64,000 nt of DNA from an uncultured Pelagibacteraceae bacterium. Its GTDB lineage: Bacteria > Pseudomonadota > Alphaproteobacteria > Pelagibacterales > Pelagibacteraceae. Position 1 is the first letter of the stretch. The number at the start of each line of letters is the position of its first letter. Below are positions 44,472 through 56,463 of the stretch, piece after piece. The notes under the pieces are model-generated. The model saw only the letters and a list, made by a program, of their open reading frames with translations. It was not told the DNA's origin and did no database searches. Both the position numbers and the translations under genes were made by a program. The stretch lies in contig CACBYE010000006.1 in assembly GCA_902543375.1 (NCBI GenBank), positions 35,762 to 99,761 on the forward strand, read 5' to 3'.

Positions 44472-45581
44472 ATGAACAACTATATTGTAATATTAGCAGC
44501 AGGTAAAAGTAAGAGATTTCATAATAAAATTGCTAAAGAATTTTATATTTACAAAAATAAAGAAATGATAGATCACTCAATAGAAAAATCATTAAATTCA
44601 AAGCTTTTTAAAAAGATAATTGTTGTATCAAATAACCCCAACCGTCTTAAGAAAAAAGGATACCCAAAATTAGTTAAGATAATTAAGGGTGGTAAAGAAA
44701 GATCAGACTCCTCTTTAAATGCTTTAAGATATATCAAAAAATTTAAACCAAATAATGTACTTATTCATGATGCAGCTAGACCAAATTTTTCAATAAATTT
44801 GTTGAGAAATCTAATTAACAAATTAAAGAAAAATAAAGCAGTTATTCCATATATTTTACCAACTGATTCGATTAAATATAAATCTCAAGGTCAACTTTTT
44901 AATTTAAATAGAGATAAAACTCTACTAGCTCAAACTCCTCAAGCTTTTAAGTTTAAAGATTTATATAATTTATCATTAAAAAAAAATGAAACTATAACAG
45001 ATGAGTCAACATTGTTTATTGAAAATGACTATAAAATTTTCTTTATCAAAGGTGAAAATAAAAATAAAAAGATTACATATCTTGATGATGTAAAAATACA
45101 TAAAACCACATTTGGTATCGGTTTTGATATACACAAATTAAAAAAAAACAAAACTCTATACCTTGGTGGAACAAAAATACCTTTCCACTCTGGTTTACAG
45201 GGTCATTCTGATGGTGATGTGATTTTACACGCAATAACAGATGCAATATTAGGTGCCATTCAAAAAAAAGATATTGGTACATATTTTCCAAGTAACAAAA
45301 ACCAATATAAAAATATTAGATCTCCAAAAATGCTTAAACCTATAATTGAAAATTTGTATAAAAATAATTTTTCAATAAATAATTTAGATATAAATCTAAT
45401 TTGTGAAAAACCAAAAGTTTCTAAATATAGAAATAAAATAATTAAATCAGTATCAAATTTATTAAATTTAGATAAAAAAAGGATTAATCTAAAAGGTAAA
45501 ACGGTAGAAAAGTTAGGCTTAATAGGTAAAGAAAAAGCTATTGCATGTGAGGTTATAACTTCAATTACAAACTATGATTAA
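44472..45581 (+). CDS. ispDF: Bifunctional IspD/IspF isoprenoid enzyme
   Basis: 369 residues, a fusion of IspD (about 1-210) and IspF (about 212-369). IspD opens ILAAGKSKRFHNKIAKEF, the CTP-binding loop for MEP cytidylyltransferase; IspF begins GIGFDIHKL, with metal ligands D and H, followed by GHSDGDVILHAITDA. They do non-consecutive steps of the MEP pathway. The fusion is common in alphaproteobacteria. It starts 26 bases from divergent ntrY and overlaps pgpA by 8 bases. Confidence 0.96.
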   Translation: MNNYIVILAAGKSKRFHNKIAKEFYIYKNKEMIDHSIEKSLNSKLFKKIIVVSNNPNRLKKKGYPKLVKIIKGGKERSDSSLNALRYIKKFKPNNVLIHDAARPNFSINLLRNLINKLKKNKAVIPYILPTDSIKYKSQGQLFNLNRDKTLLAQTPQAFKFKDLYNLSLKKNETITDESTLFIENDYKIFFIKGENKNKKITYLDDVKIHKTTFGIGFDIHKLKKNKTLYLGGTKIPFHSGLQGHSDGDVILHAITDAILGAIQKKDIGTYFPSNKNQYKNIRSPKMLKPIIENLYKNNFSINNLDINLICEKPKVSKYRNKIIKSVSNLLNLDKKRINLKGKTVEKLGLIGKEKAIACEVITSITNYD

Positions 45582-46077
45582 AAACTTTAATTTGTTATTT
45601 GTTACCATGTTCGGTTTGGGAAAAATTAAAATAATTCCTGGAACTTTAGGCTCATTAGCAACAATAATAATACTTTATATCTTGTTTCATACTTTAAGTA
45701 TTTCACCCTATTTAATACTTGTAGGATTAATTATTATCTCAATTTATTCCTTTTTAGCTATTAATAGTTATATTGAAAATAACGAAAATAAGGATCCAAA
45801 AGAGATTGTAATAGATGAATTTATAGGACAATCAATTCCAATTTATCTATATGAAATTTCACATGGAACAGAAAAATCACCTGATGAGGCTATAATATTT
45901 TACGGCATATGTTTTATATTATTTAGATTTTTTGATATTAAAAAACCTTTTCCAGTTAGTTTCTTTGATAAAAATTATAAAAATAGTTTTGGTGTAATTA
46001 TGGACGATGTATGTGCTGGTTTATATGTTGTTTTATCATTAATTTGTTTTATGGTTTTAAGTAGCTATTTTATTTAA
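45574..46077 (+). CDS. pgpA: Phosphatidylglycerophosphatase A
   Basis: 167 residues with about four membrane segments. The family motifs GLGKIKIIPGTLGSLAT and VIDEFIGQSIP are present, with the acidic residues of the active site; a further DDVCAG motif is near the C-terminus. It removes phosphate from phosphatidylglycerophosphate to give phosphatidylglycerol. It lies in ispDF-pgpA-pncC, linked by 8- and 1-base overlaps, an order also seen in other alphaproteobacteria. Confidence 0.93.
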   Translation: MIKNFNLLFVTMFGLGKIKIIPGTLGSLATIIILYILFHTLSISPYLILVGLIIISIYSFLAINSYIENNENKDPKEIVIDEFIGQSIPIYLYEISHGTEKSPDEAIIFYGICFILFRFFDIKKPFPVSFFDKNYKNSFGVIMDDVCAGLYVVLSLICFMVLSSYFI

Positions 46078-46535
46078 TGAAGTTTTTAGTAAAAAAATTA
46101 ATCAAAAAAAAAATTAAAGTATCCTTTGCAGAGTCTTGCACTGGGGGCATGCTTGCAAGTTCTATTACGTCTATAAGTGGAGCTTCTAAAGTATTCAATT
46201 TAGGCTTAATTACTTATTCAAATTTAGCAAAAATCAAAATTTTAAAAATAAATAAAAAGATAATCCAAAAATATGGTGCTGTAAGTCAAGAATGTTGTAA
46301 AGCTATGGTTGTTAATCTTTCAAAAATATCTAGAGCACATATTAATATTTCTATAACTGGTATCGCCGGACCAAAAGGAGGAACTGAAAAAAAACCTGTT
46401 GGATTAGTCTATATTGGACTAAAAAAAGGTAAAAAAATAATAATAAGTAAAAATATATTTAAATCTAAAAATAGAAAAGCTATCCAAAAATCAACAGTCA
46501 AAAAAGCCATTGCAATTTTAAATTCTGAAATTTAA
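46077..46535 (+). CDS. pncC: Nicotinamide-nucleotide amidase (CinA C-terminal domain)
   Basis: 152 residues, a stand-alone CinA C-terminal (PncC) domain. Motifs FAESCTGGMLASSIT with the catalytic Ser and SITGIAGPKGGTEKKPVGLVYIG are intact. It deamidates nicotinamide mononucleotide to nicotinate mononucleotide for NAD recycling. The N-terminal MoaB-like CinA domain is absent, as in the E. coli YgaD/PncC form. It converges on the coq10-like gene, overlapping by 4 bases. Confidence 0.92.
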   Translation: MKFLVKKLIKKKIKVSFAESCTGGMLASSITSISGASKVFNLGLITYSNLAKIKILKINKKIIQKYGAVSQECCKAMVVNLSKISRAHINISITGIAGPKGGTEKKPVGLVYIGLKKGKKIIISKNIFKSKNRKAIQKSTVKKAIAILNSEI

Positions 46536-46969
46536 AGACTTTCAGCTTTTTTTTGAAAGGCATCTGCTATTTTACTTAGTCCAAATTCAAAGGATTTCGC
46601 CATGATCATATCTAAAAATTTATTTTTAATTTCGAAATCAACATCAAAATGAACTTCTGTAAAATTTTCTTTTTGTACAAATTTCCAATTATTTTCTAAA
46701 TGTTTTAAAGGACCGCCTAAATTTGTCACGTGAATTAAGTCATCTTTTTTTTTAAATCTCACATCACTTTTATAAGTATCTACAAACGGTTTTTTACCAA
46801 TAGTAAGATCAGCAATAATTGCTATTTCATCTTTTTTATCATTTCTTTCATGAACTTTTGAGTCTATACAAAAAGGAATAAATTCAGGGTACTTTTCTAT
46901 ATCTAAAACAAAGTCAATTAATTTTTGTTTTTCACGTGCTATTTGACGTTTAACAGAAGCTTTTGGCAT
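46532..46969 (-). CDS. COQ10/RatA-type START-domain protein
   Basis: 145 residues, a polyketide-cyclase/START fold. The pattern REKQKLIDFVLDIEKYPEFIPFC at the start and FEFGLSKIADAFQKKA at the end match the COQ10/RatA family. In mitochondria Coq10 binds ubiquinone and aids respiration; E. coli RatA was named as a toxin blocking ribosome association, but the alphaproteobacterial protein next to lipA is usually seen as the Coq10-like form. No antitoxin partner (RatB) is adjacent. It starts one base from lipA stop (TAATG-like junction). Confidence 0.87.
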   Translation of the reverse strand: MPKASVKRQIAREKQKLIDFVLDIEKYPEFIPFCIDSKVHERNDKKDEIAIIADLTIGKKPFVDTYKSDVRFKKKDDLIHVTNLGGPLKHLENNWKFVQKENFTEVHFDVDFEIKNKFLDMIMAKSFEFGLSKIADAFQKKAESL

Positions 46970-47901
46970 TAATGAATATTAATTCTATTTTGCTGTAATT
47001 TAGCAAAATCTTCATCAGCGTGATACGATGATCTTGTTAATGGTGAGGAAGAAACTAACAAAAATCCTTTTGCTTTTGCAATAGTTCCAAGTTCATCAAA
47101 TTCTTTTGGGGTATAATATCTGTCTAAAGGAAAATGTTTTACTGATGGTTGTAAGTACTGTCCTATTGTTAAAAAATCAACTTCTGCCGCTTTAAGATCA
47201 TCCATCACCTGTAAAATTTCATCTCTATTTTCACCTAATCCAACCATAATACCTGATTTAGTAAAAATTTTTTTATTTATCTTTTTTGCATTTTTTAAAA
47301 GCTCTAGAGAAGCAAAGTATCTTGATCCGGGTCTTACTTTTAAATACAGGCTTGGTACAGTTTCAATATTATGATTAAAAACATCTGGATTTGCCTCCAA
47401 AACTTTTTTATATGCATCACCTTTTCTTAAAAAATCTGGAGTTAAAACTTCTATAGTAGTATTCGGATTTGTCTTTCTAGTTTGATTTATAACCTTGGAA
47501 AAATGATTTGATCCACCATCTTTTAAATCATCTCTGTCAACAGAAGTTATTACAACATGCTTTAAATTTAGTTTTTTTACGGCTTGAGAAATTTTGATTG
47601 GTTCAAGTTCATCTAATTTTCCAGGTTTACCTGTTTTGACATCACAAAAACCGCATGCCCTTGTACAAGTATCTCCCATAATCATGAATGTTGCATGTCT
47701 TTTACTCCAACATTCACTAATATTTGGACAGTTTGCCTCCTGGCATACGGTTACTAAATTATTTTGATTAACTATAGTCTTCGTTAAAAAAAATTCTTTG
47801 CTGTTAGAAAGTTTAGACCTTATCCACTGAGGTTTTTTCTTAATAGGGTTTACAGGATTATTAACTTTTTCTGGGTGCCTATGTTTAATTTTTTGGTTCA
47901 T
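46969..47901 (-). CDS. lipA: Lipoyl synthase
   Basis: 310 residues, a radical-SAM enzyme that inserts two sulfurs into octanoyl groups on lipoyl domains of 2-oxoacid dehydrogenases. Both Fe-S motifs are present: the auxiliary cluster set [13 protein letters not shown] and the radical-[13 protein letters not shown]. The terminal Ser ligand motif is in [13 protein letters not shown]. It touches ftsB by one base upstream. The order eno-ftsB-(pdh)-lipA-coq10 is common in alphaproteobacteria; the pyruvate dehydrogenase genes usually found in between are not here. Confidence 0.96.
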   Translation of the reverse strand: MNQKIKHRHPEKVNNPVNPIKKKPQWIRSKLSNSKEFFLTKTIVNQNNLVTVCQEANCPNISECWSKRHATFMIMGDTCTRACGFCDVKTGKPGKLDELEPIKISQAVKKLNLKHVVITSVDRDDLKDGGSNHFSKVINQTRKTNPNTTIEVLTPDFLRKGDAYKKVLEANPDVFNHNIETVPSLYLKVRPGSRYFASLELLKNAKKINKKIFTKSGIMVGLGENRDEILQVMDDLKAAEVDFLTIGQYLQPSVKHFPLDRYYTPKEFDELGTIAKAKGFLLVSSSPLTRSSYHADEDFAKLQQNRINIH

Positions 47902-48194
47902 TATTTTTCTATAATAAAAATTTGCTCATTTTTCTTACCATAAAGAAATCTTTCTCTAATCAAAGTCTCAATATAATCAAGATCTAGATTGTCACTTAGT
48001 AATGAATTCTTAAAATCCAAGTCATTTATTTGGGTTTTTAGTGATAATTCTTTGATTTTTAAGTTATTGAGTATCTTTTTTTTTTCAAAGTACGAAATTA
48101 ATCCTCTTTCACCTGATAAAAAATTGAAAAAAAAATATATGATTAAAAAAAAGGATATTAATAATAGATAATTTTTTTTTAAACTTTTGAACAT
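47901..48194 (-). CDS. ftsB: Septum formation initiator, FtsB/DivIC family
   Basis: 97 residues: a single membrane segment (about 9-25), a short coiled coil (about 35-70) and a conserved tail [23 protein letters not shown]. This is the size and layout of FtsB, which joins FtsQ and FtsL at the division site. Its position directly after eno, sharing one base with its stop, is the usual location of this gene in alphaproteobacteria. Confidence 0.87.
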   Translation of the reverse strand: MFKSLKKNYLLLISFFLIIYFFFNFLSGERGLISYFEKKKILNNLKIKELSLKTQINDLDFKNSLLSDNLDLDYIETLIRERFLYGKKNEQIFIIEK

Positions 48195-49446
48195 TAATGA
48201 ATTTTATTCATTATAGCCTTTTTTCCAAGTTTTTCTTCTATCCGAATTAATTGATTATATTTAGCTACGCGCTCAGATCTAGCTAAAGATCCTGTTTTTA
48301 TTTGATTTGAGTTAGTCCCCACCGCTAAATCCGCAATAAAAGTGTCTTCACTATCACCTGATCGGTGAGAAATTATTGTTTTAAATCCAATTATTTGTGC
48401 AAATTTTATTACCTCTAATGTTTCAGAAACTGTGCCTATTTGATTTAGTTTTATCAAGATAGCATTAGATGATAGATTTAGAAATCCCTTTTTAAGTCTC
48501 TCAAGATTAGTAACGTAAAGATCGTCTCCCACAATTTGTACTTTTTTTACTGACTTCATTAATTTATTCCATGAATTCCAATCATTTTCAGCAAAAGGAT
48601 CTTCTATTGATTTAATTTTATATTTTTGAATTATTTTTTTATATTCCAGAATTGATTTTTCTACTGAAACATAATTCGTTGAATGAATTGAATATTTATT
48701 TTTTTTAATTAGTTCATTTGCTGCCACATCCAAACAAATTGATACATCTTTACCATTCTTAAATCCTGACTTTTGAATAGCTTTCTCAATTAGATCTAAC
48801 GCTTGATTATTTCTTTTTATCATAGGTGCAAATCCTCCCTCATCGCCAACTGATGTGGATAAACCTTTGGTTTTAATAAGTTTATTTAAATTTTTAATTA
48901 CCATAAAACAAATTCGCATTGCATCAGAAAAACTTTTAGCACAGTCTGGTCTGATCATAAACTCTTGTATTCTCAATCCATTGTTTGCATGAGCTCCACC
49001 ATTAATTATATTCATTAATGGAAAAGGTAATTTGAAATTTTTTTTCACAAGAAAAGCTTTATATAGAGGTATCTTTTTAATTTTTGCAGAAAGTTTTTTG
49101 ACTGCCATTGATACTGATAGAATAGAATTAGCTCCTAATTTTATTTTCTGTTTAGTACCATCTAAATTTATCATTAAAGCATCTATTTTTTCTTGATTAT
49201 GAATGCTCTGACCTTTTAATTTTTTTGAGATTTTTGAGTTAATCAAATTAACTGCGGTAAAAACACTTTTTCCTAAATATTTTTTATTATTAATGTCTCT
49301 TTTTTCAAAAGCCTCATAAGTTCCTGTTGATGCTCCAGAGGGGCATATAGCTTTAGCACTTTTATTTTTGGTAAAGACTTCAGCTTCGATTGTTGGATTA
49401 CCTCTGCTATCGTAAACTTGCCGGGCTATTACTTTAATAATTTTAC

Positions 49447-49450
<4 letters not shown>
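48194..49450 (-). CDS. eno: Enolase
   Basis: 418 residues, slightly shorter than average. It converts 2-phosphoglycerate to phosphoenolpyruvate. Start motif ARQVYDSRGNPTIEAEV, the catalytic GDEGGFAP loop, Mg ligands in SIEDPFAE and GDDLYVTN, active-site Lys in LIKLNQIGT, and SHRSGDSEDTFIADLAVG are all seen. It overlaps kdsA by 4 bases and ftsB by one, in the tpiA-secG-pyrG-kdsA-eno-ftsB block. Confidence 0.97.
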
Positions 49451-51896
<2,446 letters not shown>

Positions 51897-51927
51897 TTAT
51901 AGCTAATAAAAAAGTAAATGAAAAGTA

Positions 51928-52221
51928 TTAATTATTATTTTCTGGAATAGTAGGTGTATCTTCATCAACTTGATCTAAAACCGAGCTAGATGGTGTCAAA
52001 TCACCTCTAGAAACAATCGTTAAAGCTAAACTACATATTATAAATAGAGTTGCAACGACACCAGTTGCTTTTGTCATAAAATTTCCTGCTGACTTTGAAA
52101 ACATCATATTTTCTTGAGAAACTCCAATTCCAAGAGCTCCGCCCTCAGATTTTTGCATTAAAACTAGTAAAACTAAAATTAAAGCTAGAATAATATTTAT
52201 TACTAACAGTATATTTTCCAT
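51928..52221 (-). CDS. secG: Preprotein translocase subunit SecG
   Basis: 97 residues, two membrane segments (about 3-21 and 55-74) and the signature LVLMQKSEGGALGIG between them. SecG supports SecYE-mediated export. The C-terminal tail is acidic and variable, as usual. It follows tpiA by 5 bases, the usual order in proteobacteria. Confidence 0.92.
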   Translation of the reverse strand: MENILLVINIILALILVLLVLMQKSEGGALGIGVSQENMMFSKSAGNFMTKATGVVATLFIICSLALTIVSRGDLTPSSSVLDQVDEDTPTIPENNN

Positions 52222-52226
52222 TGAGT

Positions 52227-52964
52227 TTAATTATATGTTTTTTTAATTATATCAATGAATTTTTTGGGATCTTGAGAGGCTCCTCCTATTAGAAATCCAT
52301 CGATATTTTTTATTAATTTTAATTCATTTATATTTTTTGGATTTACGGAACCACCGTATAAAACTTTGATATTTCTAACTTTTTTTTTTATAAAATTGAC
52401 AGTACTGAGCAGGTCATCTGGTTTGGGTATTACACCTGTCCCAATTGACCACACAGGTTCGTAAGCGATTACAATATTTTTTCTTTTCTTAACTTTCTGC
52501 AAACCTAAGGTAATTTGCTTTGATAAAATTTTTTTAGTAATTTTTTTTCTTTTTTGACTTAAGGTCTCACCAATACAAAAAATAACTTTTAAACCTGATT
52601 TAGTTGCTGATTTGATCTTTGCATTAATTAATTTATCTGTTTCACCGGTCTCGCGATTCTCTGAATGACCTAGAATAACATACTTGGCGCCAACATTTTT
52701 TAGCATTGTAGGATTTATGGAACCAGTTGCAGCACCATATGTAAAGCTTTCATGGCAATTTTGAGCACCAACTTGAATTTTGGAATTTATAATCTTTTTA
52801 GACAGAGGACGAATTAATGTGCTTGGTGGACAATAAATAATTTTAGTATTATTAGACTTTTTAAAAATTTTTAAAAATTTGATTACTTTATTAAGTGAAT
52901 TTAATGTGCTTAATCCACCAAACATTTTCCAATTAGCAATAAAATACATATATTTATTTGTCAT
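52227..52964 (-). CDS. tpiA: Triosephosphate isomerase
   Basis: 245 residues, TIM barrel. Catalytic residues are in the expected motifs: K13 in ANWKMFGG, the His in ILGHSENRE and the Glu in IAYEPVWSIGTG, followed by the phosphate loop LYGGSVNP. It interconverts dihydroxyacetone phosphate and glyceraldehyde-3-phosphate. It is the first gene of the block down to ftsB and is divergent from ppiD across 55 bases. Confidence 0.97.
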   Translation of the reverse strand: MTNKYMYFIANWKMFGGLSTLNSLNKVIKFLKIFKKSNNTKIIYCPPSTLIRPLSKKIINSKIQVGAQNCHESFTYGAATGSINPTMLKNVGAKYVILGHSENRETGETDKLINAKIKSATKSGLKVIFCIGETLSQKRKKITKKILSKQITLGLQKVKKRKNIVIAYEPVWSIGTGVIPKPDDLLSTVNFIKKKVRNIKVLYGGSVNPKNINELKLIKNIDGFLIGGASQDPKKFIDIIKKTYN

Positions 52965-53019
52965 CTAGTAAAATTTAATCTATAGAATTGCTTTTTATAG
53001 ATCAATAAATTTATATGTA

Positions 53020-54435
53020 ATGATAAGTAGTTTTAGAAATTTTGCCAAAACAAAGATTGCTGGGATATTTGTTTTTATAATGATTATTCCTTTTGTATTT
53101 TGGGGTATGGGAAGTATGTTCAGCAGTGGAAATACAAATACAATTGTTAAAATTAATGATACCAATATTTCTACAGAAGAATTTATTGATTACCTAAATA
53201 ATTCTGGAGTCCCTCAAAATACAATAAGAGAAAACTTAAATGATAATATTATTGAGGAATTACTATCTGGATTGATTTCGACTAAAATTTTAGATTTAGA
53301 AATTGAGGAATACGAATTAATTATTTCAAAAGAATCACTACTTAAACTTATAAAAAAAAATCAGAATTTTTTAGATGATCAGGGAAATTTTCAAAGACTT
53401 AAATATGAAAAATTTTTACTTGAAAATAATCAATCAGCACCTCAGTTTGAATTACGTCTAAAAAATCGTGAATTACAAAAAAACTTATTCAGTTTTGTAG
53501 GCGCTGGGACTGTTTCTCCAAAATTTTTAGTAAAAAAACTTTATAAGGATGAAAATAGAAAATTAGAAGTAGATTACATAAATTTGGATATGTTTTATAA
53601 AAAAAAAGATAGTTTTACAGACAACGATATAAAAAAGTTTTTAGAGGAAAATAAAGATACTTTAAAGGTAGAATATATTGATTTTAATTATTCCGTAATA
53701 AATCCAAAAAATTTGATTGGTGTAGATGAAATTAATCAGACATTCTTTGATAAAATTGATCAAATAGAAATCGATATTTCAAATGAACTCCCTTTTGAAA
53801 CTATTGTTACAAACTTTAACTTAAAATCTAAACAAATAAAAGATTTTAGACTTACTTATGATAAGAGCGATATAGAAAAAAAAATATTTGAGGTAAGAAA
53901 TAATGAATTTGATATCATTGAAGTAAAAGATGATTATATACTTTACAAAATATTAAAATCAGACCAACGGTCTCCTAACATAGATGATCTGGTTTTGAGA
54001 GAAGAGATCTTGGGACTTATGTATGAAAAAAATAAGTATGAATATAATAAAGATTTAATAAAAAATATTGATGAAAAAAATTTTAATAATAAAAATTTTG
54101 TTGAAATGGGAAGCAATAAAATTAAAAATTTATTATTAAATTCTATCAAAGATAACAAAAAATTTGATATTAAAGCTGTAGAACTTCTTTATTCATTACC
54201 TGTAAATTCTTTTACTCTTATAAATGATGAGATGAACAATATTTATTTAGCTAAAATAAAGAATTTTCAAAATGAAAAAATGACGAATAATGATAAAATG
54301 AGCGAATATGGGAGTAAACAAAATTCAAACTTAAAAAATAATATGTTAAAATCTTATGATCTTTATCTTAATAGTAGATATGATGTAACATTAAATCAAA
54401 AAACAATAGAACGAGTTAAAAATTTCTTTCAATGA
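53020..54435 (+). CDS. ppiD: PpiD-like SurA-N-domain membrane chaperone
   Basis: 471 residues, against about 620-640 in typical PpiD. One N-terminal membrane anchor (about 15-33, IAGIFVFIMIIPFVFWGMG) is followed by a SurA-N-type periplasmic chaperone region (VKINDTNISTEEF). The central parvulin domain is short and I see no clear PPIase motif, so catalytic activity is doubtful. PpiD assists folding of exported proteins at the Sec exit. Its place before trpE, with a 4-base overlap, is conserved in alphaproteobacteria and supports the call. Confidence 0.82.
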   Translation: MISSFRNFAKTKIAGIFVFIMIIPFVFWGMGSMFSSGNTNTIVKINDTNISTEEFIDYLNNSGVPQNTIRENLNDNIIEELLSGLISTKILDLEIEEYELIISKESLLKLIKKNQNFLDDQGNFQRLKYEKFLLENNQSAPQFELRLKNRELQKNLFSFVGAGTVSPKFLVKKLYKDENRKLEVDYINLDMFYKKKDSFTDNDIKKFLEENKDTLKVEYIDFNYSVINPKNLIGVDEINQTFFDKIDQIEIDISNELPFETIVTNFNLKSKQIKDFRLTYDKSDIEKKIFEVRNNEFDIIEVKDDYILYKILKSDQRSPNIDDLVLREEILGLMYEKNKYEYNKDLIKNIDEKNFNNKNFVEMGSNKIKNLLLNSIKDNKKFDIKAVELLYSLPVNSFTLINDEMNNIYLAKIKNFQNEKMTNNDKMSEYGSKQNSNLKNNMLKSYDLYLNSRYDVTLNQKTIERVKNFFQ

Positions 54436-55892
54436 ACATAAATCGAAGCTTCAAAGATTTTAAGTTTCGACATAGAAGCAATAAAAATCAAATCATATAT
54501 ACTTCAAAAAAAATCAGAGCAGATGAAGAAATTTTAAATTTAATAGATAATTTTTTAAATGAAAAAAATAGTTTTATATTTGAATCAGTAGAGAAAGGCA
54601 AAATTAAAGGAAGATATACTATATTTGGTAAAAATCCTGATAAGATATGGGAATTTAAAAATAGAAATTCTTATTTAATTCATAATGAAAAAAAAATTAA
54701 ACTCAAAGATAAACCTGAAAATTTAATTGAGAAAATAATTGAAGAATTTAAATTTGAAACTCCTAAAAGTTTACCAAAAATTTGTTCCCTAATTTCAGGA
54801 TATTTCTCTTATGATGCTATAAGATATATAGAGAAAATTCCTAATAATTGTAAGGATGATCTAAATATACCTGATGTAAGACTTCTCCGACCTAGAACGC
54901 TTATAATTCATGATAATCTAAAAAAAGAGATATTCTATATTAGAAATATCTATAAAGATGAAAAAATTAGTGATTATCAAAAAAAATATGATGAAGTAAA
55001 GTCAGATCTATTTAGATTACTAATTCAATCATCAATTAAGAATATAAATATTAAGACTGAATCAAAACCAAAAAATATTAGAGTTAAATCGAATACTTCT
55101 AAAAATAAATTTTTACAAATAGTCAGTAAAGCAAAAAAATATATAAAATTGGGAGATATATTTCAGGTAGTTTTAAGTCAAAGATTCGAAGCTAAATTAA
55201 CAAAAAAACCAATTGATATTTATAAAAAACTTAGGGTGACTAACCCATCGCCTTTTATGTTTTTTTTCAATTTTAGTGACTTTCAAATTATTGGTGCCAG
55301 CCCAGAAATACTGGTGCGACTAAGGGATAATAGAATTACTGTAAGACCAATCGCTGGAACAAGACCAAGGGGCAAAACATTGAAGGAGGATCGTTTTTAT
55401 GAAAAAGATCTTATTAATGATAAAAAAGAACTTTCAGAGCACTTAATGTTATTAGATTTAGGAAGAAATGATGCTGGTAAAGTTTCAAAAATTAATACGG
55501 TAAAAGTAACTGAGAGCTTTATTATAGAGAGATATTCTCATGTAATGCACATAGTATCAAATGTAATTGGTGAATATAATAAGAAATTTTCAAAGTTTAA
55601 ATCACTCCTAGCTGGTTTCCCTGCTGGAACCGTTTCTGGAGCACCAAAAATTAGAGCTATGGAAATAATTGATGAACTAGAAACAACTAAGAGGAAAGTT
55701 TATGCTGGTGGTATTGGCTATTTTTCTGCCAACGGAGAATTTGATACATGTATAGCTTTAAGAACGGCTGTTGCTAAAAAAGATAAATTTTATGTTCAAG
55801 CGGGTGCTGGGATTGTTGCTGATAGCAAACCTTTAAAAGAATATGAAGAAACTATAAATAAAGCAAAAGCTTTAATTAATGCTTTAAAATGA
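54432..55892 (+). CDS. trpE: Anthranilate synthase component I
   Basis: 486 residues. Chorismate-binding enzyme of tryptophan synthesis. Feedback-site motif FESVEKGKIKGRYTIFG near residue 50; catalytic blocks RPIAGTRPRG, EHLMLLDLGRND, and AGFPAGTVSGAPKIRAMEI. It overlaps ppiD by 4 bases and trpG by 4 bases, so tryptophan genes share a transcript with a folding factor and no leader attenuator is possible here. Confidence 0.96.
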   Translation: MNINRSFKDFKFRHRSNKNQIIYTSKKIRADEEILNLIDNFLNEKNSFIFESVEKGKIKGRYTIFGKNPDKIWEFKNRNSYLIHNEKKIKLKDKPENLIEKIIEEFKFETPKSLPKICSLISGYFSYDAIRYIEKIPNNCKDDLNIPDVRLLRPRTLIIHDNLKKEIFYIRNIYKDEKISDYQKKYDEVKSDLFRLLIQSSIKNINIKTESKPKNIRVKSNTSKNKFLQIVSKAKKYIKLGDIFQVVLSQRFEAKLTKKPIDIYKKLRVTNPSPFMFFFNFSDFQIIGASPEILVRLRDNRITVRPIAGTRPRGKTLKEDRFYEKDLINDKKELSEHLMLLDLGRNDAGKVSKINTVKVTESFIIERYSHVMHIVSNVIGEYNKKFSKFKSLLAGFPAGTVSGAPKIRAMEIIDELETTKRKVYAGGIGYFSANGEFDTCIALRTAVAKKDKFYVQAGAGIVADSKPLKEYEETINKAKALINALK

Positions 55893-56458
55893 AAAAAATA
55901 ATTCTTATAGATAATTACGATAGTTTCACTTTTAATCTTTATCATTATTTATCTTCATTTAAAGTTAAAGTAGATGTAATAAGAAATGATCAGATTACAT
56001 CTAATGAGATATTAAAAAGAAGATATAATAAAATTGTAATCTCACCAGGCCCAGGTAATCCTAATCAATCAGGCAATTGTCTAAAAATAGTTAAATCTTT
56101 ATATAAAAAAATTCCAATACTTGGTGTTTGTCTTGGTCATCAAATTATAGGACAGGTATTTGGCTCCACAATTGTTCAAGCTAAAAAACTAATGCATGGT
56201 AAAACGAGTAAAATTATCTCAAAAAAAATAGGCATTTTAAGAAATCTTCCAAAATCATTTGAGGCAACACGGTATCACAGCTTAATTATTGATAAAAAAT
56301 CACTATCTAAAAGTCTTGAGATCACAGCTGAAACCAAAGATGGTTTAGTTATGGGTGTTCAGCATAAAAGATATGCTGTTCATGGAGTGCAATTTCATCC
56401 TGAAAGTATTAAAACTAAATTAGGTATTAAAATTTTAAAAAATTTTATAAAAATTTAA
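55889..56458 (+). CDS. trpG: Anthranilate synthase glutaminase component
   Basis: 189 residues, class I glutaminase. Catalytic Cys in LGVCLGHQ, His-Glu in VQFHPES, and the oxyanion motif SPGPGNPNQSG. It supplies ammonia to TrpE. In many bacteria this subunit is shared with para-aminobenzoate synthesis; no pabA is seen in the window. Confidence 0.96.
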   Translation: MKKIILIDNYDSFTFNLYHYLSSFKVKVDVIRNDQITSNEILKRRYNKIVISPGPGNPNQSGNCLKIVKSLYKKIPILGVCLGHQIIGQVFGSTIVQAKKLMHGKTSKIISKKIGILRNLPKSFEATRYHSLIIDKKSLSKSLEITAETKDGLVMGVQHKRYAVHGVQFHPESIKTKLGIKILKNFIKI

Positions 56459-56463
56459 AATCG

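Noticed and set aside
46532..46969. RatA toxin of a toxin-antitoxin pair
   Set aside because: No antitoxin partner is adjacent and the lipA-linked location fits the Coq10-like START protein.
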